In this document: positions 8,609 through 15,624 of the stretch, piece by piece
Layout: each line of letters opens with the position of its first letter
Numbering within the stretch: the stretch's first letter is position 1
Assembly: GCF_900108115.1 (NCBI RefSeq)
Contig: NZ_FTPU01000001.1
Location: 1-64,000 of the forward strand
Reading direction: 5' to 3'
Source: Epilithonimonas bovis DSM 19482
GTDB taxonomy: Bacteria > Bacteroidota > Bacteroidia > Flavobacteriales > Weeksellaceae
Length of the DNA stretch: 64,000 nucleotides
Translations under genes and position numbers: made by a program
Notes under the pieces: generated by a model
The model's input: only the letters and a program-made list of their open reading frames with translations
Databases searched by the model: none
Told to the model about the DNA's origin: nothing

Positions 8609-10249
8609 ATGAGATCAATATTTATACTTTTTTTTATTTTGACAGCCACTCTGTATTCTGCACAAAACACGGTCACTTGCCCCGGAAATAAAAAAGTAGA
8701 CCTTCTGATAGACAAAGCGACTGCAATGGACAAGAAGGAAGAATCTCAGAAAAGCATACAGATCTTCCAAAACGCTGCTCTATTAGCCAAGAAATCAAAC
8801 TGCAGAGAGAGTGAACTGATGGCACAAAAAGGCATCATGCTGTGTTATGCCAGACTATACCAATACAAAAAAGCACTGGCAGTCTCAAAAACCGTTGAAG
8901 AGATCGCGCTAAGGCTAAAAGATTACAAAATCCTATCCTCTGTATTCTCAACCAGAGCGGTGCTGTACACCAACCTTGGATTGTATAAAGAATCTATTGG
9001 TGCTTATGATTAAGCTCTGGAATACGCCAAAAAAATTGATAATGATGATGCTAGATTTTTTGAAATTGGATTCATCTACTTTAACCTCGCACCCTATTAT
9101 CAGGATCATCTTTGGAAAAAGCCATCACTTATCTTCTGAAAAGCAAAACCGAAATTGAGAAAATCAGTAATCATGGTAAGGACATCCCGCTGAGTAAGAA
9201 AATGGACATGCTGGTTTCCATCAATACCAATTTGGGAATGTTTTACCAAGTTAGCAACAACCCCGACCGAAACCTGGAAAAATCAAAACAGTATTATGAC
9301 GCAGCACTCAAAGATACCGAAAACGAAAACTACAAGGTAGGAACTGACACCAAAATTAATCTTTATGAATGTCTCTTAGAATTCTACAATGCAGGCAAAG
9401 ATTATAATAAAGCCATTGACTTTGGCGAAAAAATGCTTGCGGTAGAAAAGTCTTACAGTATGCCTTATAACAGGCGTGTCGGCTATATGGTACTTGCAAA
9501 AGCTTATTTGGGCGCCGGCAAAAATGAAACATCCCAAAAAGTACCTTGACCTGTATTCTAAAATCAATGACAGCATCAATACCGTGGAAAAAGAAGCTGT
9601 AGAAGAGCCTGTAAAACAGATTATTAAAAAAAATGAAAACAACTATTCCCAGAAGGTCAAAACGGCATTTCTACTTGCCGGTATAACAGTTCTGTTGATC
9701 GTTGTGACTGCATTGGTCCTGTGGCTTTTTCATAAGAAAAAATTAAAGAAAAAATATGAAGCGATCATAGACAACCTCAAGGCAAGCAACACTGCAATCA
9801 CAGAAACGCCTATTGAAGTACAAAAGGCAGAAGATGAAAACCAAGCGAGCGTCAATATTGCTGATGACACTTTGAAAACCATTCTCAAACGACTGGAAAA
9901 ATTTGAAAGTTCTAACCGTTTCACAAAACAGGATGTGAACTTTGCATATCTGGCCAACTACTTGGGCACCAATTCCAAATATCTGAATAATATCCTGAAA
10001 CAATATAAAGACAAGACATTTAGCGAGTATATCAATGACCTCCGGATCAACTATATTATCAAGCAACTGTATGAAAAACCAAAATACAGAGAGTATAAAA
10101 CCAGCTACCTGGCTGAGGAATGCGGTTTTTCTTCAAGGGAAGTTTTTACCACGACTTTCAAAAAAATTGCCGGCATCCCGCCATCCTATTTTATAGAAAA
10201 TCTCAAAAAAGAACAACATTCCGCTGGTCATTTGGAAACAACGAATTAA
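8609..10249 (+). pseudogene. TPR - membrane - AraC-type regulator, broken by one stop and two frameshifts
   Basis: The reading frame from ATG 8609 (signal peptide, then TPR-like helices) stops at TAA 9011-9013 after GAYD. The same frame continues with ALEYAKKIDNDD to about 9100, shifts to another frame (EKAITYLLKSKTEIEK), then near 9535, at the A-run in CATCCCAAAAAGTA, shifts back to YLDLYSKINDS. The last part has a membrane helix (residue stretch TAFLLAGITVLLIVV) and a C-terminal AraC-type helix-turn-helix (LAEECGFSSREVFTTTFKKIAG). Intact relatives in Flavobacteriia are periplasmic TPR sensors joined through one membrane helix to a cytoplasmic AraC domain. With three lesions it is probably inactive unless the sequence has errors. 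Confidence 0.85.
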
Positions 10250-10257
10250 GAGAAAAT

Positions 10258-10289
10258 AAAACGCCTGCATCTTGTGATACAGGCGTTTT
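10258..10289. terminator. Bidirectional terminator between the AraC pseudogene and the RCC1-gene remnant
   Basis: AAACGCCTG and CAGGCGTTT pair around a 12-nt loop, with T-rich tails on both strands. This would originally have served the convergent RCC1/T9SS gene as well. Confidence 0.8.
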
Positions 10290-10308
10290 GCGTTAAATCA
10301 GGAACTTA

Positions 10309-10437
10309 TTATTTTTTGATTAATTTAATTCCTTTAGCATCGTTTTGTGTTTTGATGAAATAAACTCCAGCCGGAAGTTCAGAAACATTAAGAGCCTAAC
10401 CGTTTTCCACTGTAGCTGATTTTACCAAAGTACCGTT
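10309..10437 (-). pseudogene. Detached C-terminal end of the RCC1-repeat T9SS cargo gene (sorting domain)
   Basis: Reading the minus strand from 10437 gives NGTLVKSATVENG, a TAG stop, then ALNVSELPAGVYFIKTQ, NDAKGIKLIKK and a final TAA at 10309-10311. SELPAGVYFIK followed by a Lys-rich end is the classic second half of a type A T9SS C-terminal sorting domain. The first half (VYPNPAKD and VKIYSAN) is the truncated end of the RCC1 gene at 14107, so the two were one gene before the 3.67-kb insertion. The internal TAG shows decay after the split. Confidence 0.85.
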
Positions 10438-10514
10438 GAACTAAACCTCCGGTAGCTTTTCCCATTCGCCGTTTTAGTAACTTTGTTTTTATTAACCTTT
10501 TAAAAACTCATGAA

Positions 10515-11012
10515 ATGGCTACAAAAAAAAATCTCCGGAGGATTTAAGGACCAACAAATTCCTCAATCGTGCCTCGAGCGAAGTTAAAGGTTTTGCCGAA
10601 CTTCTGCAACGCTTCGAAAGAAATATTTCCATCCTGGGCAGAAGCAGGCGTACCTTTAACTATTATTCCCGTCACGTTGCAGCCTTGGCGCTTCATTTCG
10701 GTAAAGTCCCTACCGAATTAGACCCGGAAGACATCAAAGATTACCTTTTTGAACTTCAAAAGCGATCAAAAACCCCTTCTCAGTCGTACTTTAAACATAC
10801 CGTTTACGGACTGCGGTTTTTGCTGAAAACCGAAGGCTTGCCTTACAGCTACCTCCATCTTCCCGCGATTCCAAAGGTGTAAAAACTTCCCACTATTTTA
10901 AGCCGTGAAGAAATCTGGCGAATGCTTCAAAGTGCTGAACTCCTGAAACACAAACTGCTCATCGGCCTGATCTACGGGTGCGGACTGCGCTGTATGGAAG
11001 TAAGGAATATCA
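10515..11012 (+). pseudogene. Truncated tyrosine recombinase, copy 1
   Basis: Integrase-like N-terminal SAM domain (FAELLQRFERNISILGRS, YSRHVAALALHFGKVP, PEDIKDYLFELQKRSKT) followed by a TAA after PAIPKV (about 10880), then continuing in frame to YGCGLRCMEVRNI with the first catalytic Arg. The HxxR and Tyr parts are deleted. The start also needs one extra base in a nine-A run after ATGGCTAC to read in frame, a lesion shared with copy 2. Not functional. Confidence 0.75.
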
Positions 11013-11147
11013 AGCTTCACACACAAAACGCTGCTCAATAAATGCCGGTGCTGCAAGGAGGGAAACCTGGTGACCATTGCCGTTTTCGGGCAGCGCGGTC
11101 CACCGCAGGACTTTCTTTTCGTTACCCAACCTTTGTCTGCAAAATAA
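11013..11147 (+). pseudogene. IS91-type transposase C-terminal remnant, copy 1
   Basis: 44 codons in the frame starting at the AGCTTC junction read SFTHKTLLNKCRCCKEGNLV and continue TIAVFGQRGPPQDF to a TAA at 11145-11147. The C-x-C-C cluster followed by QRGPP is the typical end of IS91-like Y2 transposases. The catalytic tyrosines and most of the protein are missing. Confidence 0.7.
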
Positions 11148-11393
11148 CCTTTGCGGGTAAGGGAAGCTGTGCCCTACCGCCAATAAAACCCCGCAGAAAC
11201 CACTTCCAAAGTCTACCCAATGCCACAAAAAAGCAGTCCTCCCGAAAAAACTGCTTTGTGTATCTAAATTCTGAAAACGACATCCCCATAAGAGGACCAT
11301 CTTACTGCTGAAAAGCCACCGGAGCTTCCTTTCAACGGGCTTTCATCTTCTGTCCTGCGGACAAGACGAAAGCTTAGTTATTAGCAGAAGGTT

Positions 11394-11918
11394 TTATTTA
11401 TTTTGAATATTTTTTTCAAATTTTAAAATTAGAAAGTGAACAAAAATTAAGTTTACGACAACAAGTATAAAACCTAAAATGCCCCAAACAATTTGATCAC
11501 TAATACTTAAAACTTCTTGATTGTTAATTTTTAAAAATGTATATAAACAATAAGGTAAAACTAAAAATGATGTTATTATTGAAGGTATATATTTACCAAA
11601 AATAATCCATTGAATGATATGAACTATTATATGTAAAGAAAATCCTATAAATATTCCATACCATAAATTATACTCTTTAGTTACTAAAGATAATATTGTA
11701 ACTATCGATATTATCAAAAACTCTTCAGCTACTCCAACAGTAAAAGATGCTGTGGAAATTTTATTTAAGTGAGAAGAAATCTTCTTACCAATTTTTGGAA
11801 ATCTTGATATTAATTCTTTTTCATTTTTTTCTATCCATTTTTTGAAAAATATAATTTCTTCAAAATCATGAATCATAAAAATTATCGGAAGTAGCATTAT
11901 TAATATTTCAAAATCCAT
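11394..11918 (-). CDS. HXXEE domain membrane protein (cassette-like gene)
   Basis: 174 residues with the HDFEE motif (His-x-x-Glu-Glu) near residues 17-21 that defines the HXXEE family, and about five hydrophobic segments. The molecular function of the family is not established; the conserved His and Glu suggest a metal or catalytic site in the membrane. The gene is much more AT-rich than the neighbouring core genes and lies between an attC-like palindrome (upstream) and element copy 1 (downstream). This is a typical layout for a gene cassette acquired by transfer. Confidence 0.8.
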   Translation of the reverse strand: MDFEILIMLLPIIFMIHDFEEIIFFKKWIEKNEKELISRFPKIGKKISSHLNKISTASFTVGVAEEFLIISIVTILSLVTKEYNLWYGIFIGFSLHIIVHIIQWIIFGKYIPSIITSFLVLPYCLYTFLKINNQEVLSISDQIVWGILGFILVVVNLIFVHFLILKFEKNIQNK

Positions 11919-11951
11919 TTTTTAATTTCGTATAGTGTTTACAAACTTTCT

Positions 11952-12079
11952 GCTAACGGTGTGTGTAGCATTAGTGGCGGATTGCGGGCGTATCTCCTTT
12001 CAAGCCAGTAGATGGCTGATGCGGGAAATGAACCTTGCGGAACGTGCTTTACCCGCCATTAATGCTACACAATGTTAGC
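11952..12079. repeat. attC-like imperfect palindrome 1
   Basis: Left arm 11952-11980 begins GCTAACGGTGTGTGTAGC and runs to TGGCGG; right arm 12053-12079 begins CCCGCCATTAATGC and ends ACACAATGTTAGC. The arms pair almost throughout (GCTAAC, TGTGTAGCATTA, TGGCGG) with mismatches and a 2-nt size difference, as in integron attC sites. It lies between two same-strand genes. The GTT/AAC core fits attC boxes but the next bases (AGC) only partly match GTTRRRY. No intI gene is visible. Confidence 0.6.
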
Positions 12080-12101
12080 TGCTGGTTTTCATTAATTTAT
12101 T

Positions 12102-13016
12102 TCATAATTTCCTTACAGGAACACAAATATCTACTTTAAAAATTCCATTTTCTGGTTCATCAGGATATAATTCATAACAAGCTTTATCGTCAGGTTGATA
12201 CCCACTTGATGGAAACCATTGTCCAATTAACCAATCCCACGCTTCTTGAAATTCGTCTGCTTTCAGTGAAAATCTTGCTACGACATATTTACCTTTCTCA
12301 AGCACCATCTTCCCAATTTCACCATCTACTTTGGTGTTTTCTGGTGCAGTCAAACAAATACTTGTCCTTAATTTGCTTTTGTCTGCAACGGTTACATCAT
12401 CGTGGTAGACAATTGCTGTCCGAAATTCGTTACTGTCCAATAGTCCTTTGGAGCCTGCCCAAGCAAAAAGTTTGCTAAACAAGCTTTCAAATAATTCTGC
12501 ATCTCCCTGATATGGTCCGATATGTCTTAAATAAATTACTGGAATTGCTGGTAATTCCTTGACTTCAATATTTTCGTTATTTTTCATATTAACTTTCCAT
12601 TTAACTGATTTTGTTTGATTACAAATGTAAATGGAAGATTTTTTATTGAGTTTATCATTAATGCTATTCGCTTTATTCAAATTGCTATTCTTAATTCGGA
12701 AAGAAGAAGCGGATTCATTAAAATGAAATTTGAAATTTTTTGAAAACACTGGCAAACTTTTAAATCCACATTTACAAGAAATCCCTGATATAGAATCGTT
12801 CCCATGAATTAACAAAGATGCTGCTTTTTCCAGTCGAAGTCGAAGAATCAATTGAAATGGTGTTTCTCCGGTTACACCTTGAAATATTCTACTAAAATGA
12901 AACTTTGAAAAGTTTGAAACATTTGCCAATTCTTCCAATGTAAAATCACTGTCCAAATTTTTCTCAATGTGGTCTATTACTTTATTTATTCTGTATTTAT
13001 ATTCTTTGTCAATCAT
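12102..13016 (-). CDS. AraC-family regulator with GyrI-like effector domain
   Basis: 304 residues. Residues 1-105 form an AraC/XylS double helix-turn-helix (FTLEELANVSNFSKFHFSRIFQ and ISGISCKCGFKSLPVFSKNFK). Residues about 145-304 are a GyrI/SOUL-type small-molecule binding domain (VKELPAIPVIYLRHIGPYQG, ending DEPENGIFKVDICVPV). Such proteins usually sense hydrophobic drugs or metabolites and regulate a nearby gene. Here there is no obvious partner except the HXXEE protein downstream, from which it is separated by an attC-like palindrome, so it looks like an independent cassette. Confidence 0.88.
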   Translation of the reverse strand: MIDKEYKYRINKVIDHIEKNLDSDFTLEELANVSNFSKFHFSRIFQGVTGETPFQLILRLRLEKAASLLIHGNDSISGISCKCGFKSLPVFSKNFKFHFNESASSFRIKNSNLNKANSINDKLNKKSSIYICNQTKSVKWKVNMKNNENIEVKELPAIPVIYLRHIGPYQGDAELFESLFSKLFAWAGSKGLLDSNEFRTAIVYHDDVTVADKSKLRTSICLTAPENTKVDGEIGKMVLEKGKYVVARFSLKADEFQEAWDWLIGQWFPSSGYQPDDKACYELYPDEPENGIFKVDICVPVRKL

Positions 13017-13035
13017 GTGGTTGTTCTAACTTGCA

Positions 13036-13160
13036 GCTAACGAAAAAGTATTGCAGAAGGCGGGGTTAAAATGCACTTCTGTTCTACTGAAACAAAATTA
13101 AATTAAACAAAAAAAACTACCGCATATAACATTCAACCCCGCTTTTTGCAATACAATGTT
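13036..13160. repeat. attC-like imperfect palindrome 2, cut by element copy 2
   Basis: Left arm 13036-13067 starts GCTAACG and contains GTATTGCA and GCGGGGTT; right arm 13135-13160 contains AACCCCGC, TGCAATAC and ends CAATGTT. Palindrome 1 ends CAATGTTAGC, but here AGC is replaced by GAACTAAACC of element copy 2 directly after GTT. The arms pair with spacers that differ in length, and the loop is AT-rich. Confidence 0.6.
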
Positions 13161-13237
13161 GAACTAAACCTCCGGTAGCTTTTCCCATTCGCCGTTTTAG
13201 TAACTTTGTTTTTATTAACCTTTTAAAAACTCATGAA

Positions 13238-13764
13238 ATGGCTACAAAAAAAAATCTCCGGAGGATTTAAGGACCAACAAATTCCTGAATCGTGCCTCGA
13301 GCGAAGTTAACGGTTTTGCCGAACTTCTGCAACGCTTCGAAAGAAATATTTCCATCCTGGGCAGAAGCAAGCGTACCTTCGACAATTATTCCCGTCACGT
13401 TGCAGCCTTGGCGCTTCATTTCGGTAAAGTCCCTACCGAATTAGACCCGGAAGACATCAAAGATTACCTTTTTGAACTTCAAAAGCGATCAAAAACCCCT
13501 TCTCAGTCGTACTTTAAACATACCGTTTACGGACTGCGGTTTTTGCTGAAAACCGAAGGCTTGCCTTACAGCTACCTCCATCTTCCCGCGATTCCAAAGG
13601 TGAAAAAACTTCCCACTATTTTAAGCCGTGAAGAAATCTGGCGATTGCTTCAAAGTGCTGAACTCCTGAAGCATAAACTGCTCATCAGCCTGATCTACGG
13701 TTGCGGACTGCGCTGTATGGAAGTAAGAAATATCAAGCTTCACACCCAAAACGCTGCTCAATAA
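13238..13764 (+). pseudogene. Truncated tyrosine recombinase, copy 2
   Basis: Longest surviving integrase reading frame: SAM-like N-terminal domain, KKLPTILSREEIWRLLQS linker and the start of the catalytic domain with YGCGLRCMEVRNI (catalytic Arg I). It then runs into the deletion junction and ends HTQNAAQ. The second-half catalytic residues are absent. From ATG 13238 the frame is off by one in a nine-A run; one added A would give MATKKKSPEDLRTN joined to the rest. Confidence 0.75.
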
Positions 13765-13870
13765 ATGCCGGTGCTGCAAGGAGGGAAACCTGGTTACCAT
13801 TGCTGTTTTCGGGCAGCGCGGTCCGCCGCAGGATTTTCTTTTCGTTACCCAACCTTTGTCTGCGAAATAA
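13736..13870 (+). pseudogene. IS91-type transposase C-terminal remnant, copy 2
   Basis: Same 44-codon end as in copy 1, with NKCRCCKEGNLVTIAVFGQR and GPPQDFLF, stopping at TAA 13868-13870. It overlaps the fused integrase frame by 29 bp in a different frame. Confidence 0.7.
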
Positions 13871-14097
13871 CCTTTGCGGGTAAGGGAAGCTGTGCCCTAC
13901 AGCCGGTAAAACCCCGCAGAAACCACTTCCAAAGGCTACCAAACGCCACAAAAAAAGCAGTCCTTCTGAAAAAACTGCTTTGTACCTCTAAATTCTAAAA
14001 ACGACATCCCCATAAGAGGACAATCATACTGCTGAAAAGCCACCGGAGCTTCCGTTCAACGGGCTTTCATTTCTTGTCTTGCAGACAAAACGAAAGC

Positions 14098-15405
14098 TTA
14101 GTTATTAGCAGAATAGATTTTGACATCTTCAGATTTCTGAGCAGATTTGATCTGGATCATATCTTTAGCCGGATTTGGGTAAACAGTAATTTTTGTATTG
14201 GCAGAAACATTGCTCACAGCCAGTTGCCCATCTTCACAAGTTACCTGAGTCGGTACATAGCTATCTGCTGTTGTACCATCTGTATTGCCTAACTGGTAAA
14301 GATTATCTGCACCCCAAGCCCATAGAGAACCATCATTTTGAACCGCGCCAAAGTGGAAACCACCAACTCTTAAGGCCAAATTTTTCCAGTTGTTGCTTGT
14401 TCCTACCTGTTGTGGTGCAAGATTATTGGTATCACCTGCTGTACTGCCAATAATACCATTGTGGTTAGCACCCATAGCGTAAAATGTGCCATCTGCTTTT
14501 ATCAATGCAGAAGCATCCCATGATGTTGCAATCTGCTTATAAGTAGAAGCTGGATCTACAGCTTGTGGTGTTCTGAAATACTGAGCACCTGCACCGACGA
14601 TTCCTAATCTCCCGTTAGCACTATATCCCCAACCAAAAACTTTCCCGGTTGTTTTAAGAGCCAATACATGGTAAACGCCACAAGAAACATCCTGCCAGTT
14701 GGTATCTGTTCCCACTTGTATAAAAACATCAGATTCACCAGATGTTGCTCCGGTACCTGTTTGCCCTTCTAAATTGGTGCCGGCAGACCAAAGTGTTCCA
14801 TTGGTTTTAATACCAAAAGAATTATAATATCCTGCGGAAGTTTTTGCCCAGTCTGTAGCTTTAGAAGACTCTTGCTGCCAAGTATTGTAAGATACCTGAC
14901 TGGTTCCTATGCCAAGGCCTCCCCAGTCGTTGTATCCTGCTCCCCACAATGTACCATCGGTTTTTACAATTGTCGTGTGGTGATAACCAGCAGAGAAAGA
15001 CTTAACGTTTTCTGCGATCTTTACCGGGGCATATTGGTCTGTATTATTACCAATAGCCAAATTGCCATTAACGTTATCTCCCCAGCCATACAAGTCACCG
15101 TTAGCTTTGAGTGCTAAAGCGAAAAAACGGCCTGCAGCAATATCTACCCAATCAGAAGCGGTTCCGATTTGTGTAGGATGCTTTACCAAGCCTCCATTGG
15201 TGCCATCACCCTTGATACCATTTGTGTTATTACCCCACATCCATATCGTACCGTCTTCTTTGACAGCGATACTGGACTGCTCTGTCTGAGAGAATTTTTT
15301 CCAGCCTGTTAAAGAACATTGGGCATTAGCCATAACACCCAGCACAAACATTAGCAAACTGACTAATGATTGTCCTCGTTTTCCAAAAAATACATTTTGC
15401 AACAT
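14098..15405 (-). pseudogene. RCC1-repeat secreted protein, T9SS sorting domain truncated by element insertion
   Basis: 435 residues remain. A signal peptide (residues 1-29, ending in VMANA) precedes about seven RCC1 repeats (WMWGNNTNGIKG, YGWGDNVNGNLA, WAWGADNLYQLG), which should form a beta-propeller. The C-terminus enters a type A T9SS sorting domain (VYPNPAKDMIQIKS, then EDVKIYSAN), then stops after two codons contributed by the element. The missing end is at 10309-10437. The product can still be exported to the periplasm but lacks the complete signal for T9SS secretion and surface attachment. The start ATG at 15405 fits the signal peptide. Confidence 0.85.
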
Positions 15406-15624
15406 AATTTATAAAATTTTAAAATTGATGCTGCAAAATAACTGAGCCTGGTAATGATTTATACTATGTGAGTTGTGAGGTTTTCTGTAAATATAGCCAA
15501 TTAAACACTACCAACAAACAACTAATAATCAACGCCATACAAAACCAAAAATGTATTTTTAACAATAAATCCCAGTTTCAGGCAACAAGGCCAATTCATC
15601 GCTATACTCTCTGAGAATTTAAGT

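Larger units (their letters stand above)
10438..11382 (+). mobile_element. Non-autonomous integrase/IS91-type element, copy 1 (945 bp)
   Basis: Nearly identical to copy 2 at 13161-14106. It begins GAACTAAACCTCC and ends GCTTAGTTATT, giving a short inverted pair (AACTAAAC / AACTAAGC). Inside are a truncated tyrosine-recombinase frame, the last 44 codons of an IS91-type transposase, a non-coding stretch with a hairpin (AAAGCAGT/ACTGCTTT) and a subterminal palindrome at 11339-11373 (GCTTTC...GAAAGC with an inner GTCC/GGAC stem), as expected near an IS91-like origin end. The internal deletion removed the end of the integrase gene and most of the transposase gene. Left flank is the RCC1 remnant; right flank is the HXXEE cassette. 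Confidence 0.8.
13161..14106 (+). mobile_element. Non-autonomous integrase/IS91-type element, copy 2 (946 bp)
   Basis: Same structure and same internal deletion junction (at ATCAAGCTTCACAC) as copy 1, so the deletion predates the duplication. The left flank is attC-like palindrome 2; the right flank is the RCC1 gene, whose stop codon (TAA, 14098-14100 on the minus strand) is supplied by the element. A hairpin with a T-tail (AAAGCAGT/ACTGCTTT, about 13953-13982) and a subterminal palindrome ending in GAAAGCTT precede the right end. Confidence 0.8.

Noticed and set aside
10438-10441. GAAC as the classical IS91 target tetranucleotide
   Set aside because: GAAC is at the integrase end of each element, while in characterised IS91 elements the target tetranucleotide adjoins the origin end; it may be part of the element terminus here.
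11042-11311. Separate small gene after the integrase remnant in the mobile element
   Set aside because: The frame is out of register with the recognisable transposase C-terminus (NKCRCCKEGNLV) that covers the same DNA.
10435-14103. Simple 3-bp target duplication GTT around the whole 3.67-kb insertion
   Set aside because: GTT occurs at both outer ends, but a GTT duplication would leave an extra Asn codon in the sorting domain (SANNGT instead of SANGT); the GCTAA | AAC rule explains all four junctions more simply.
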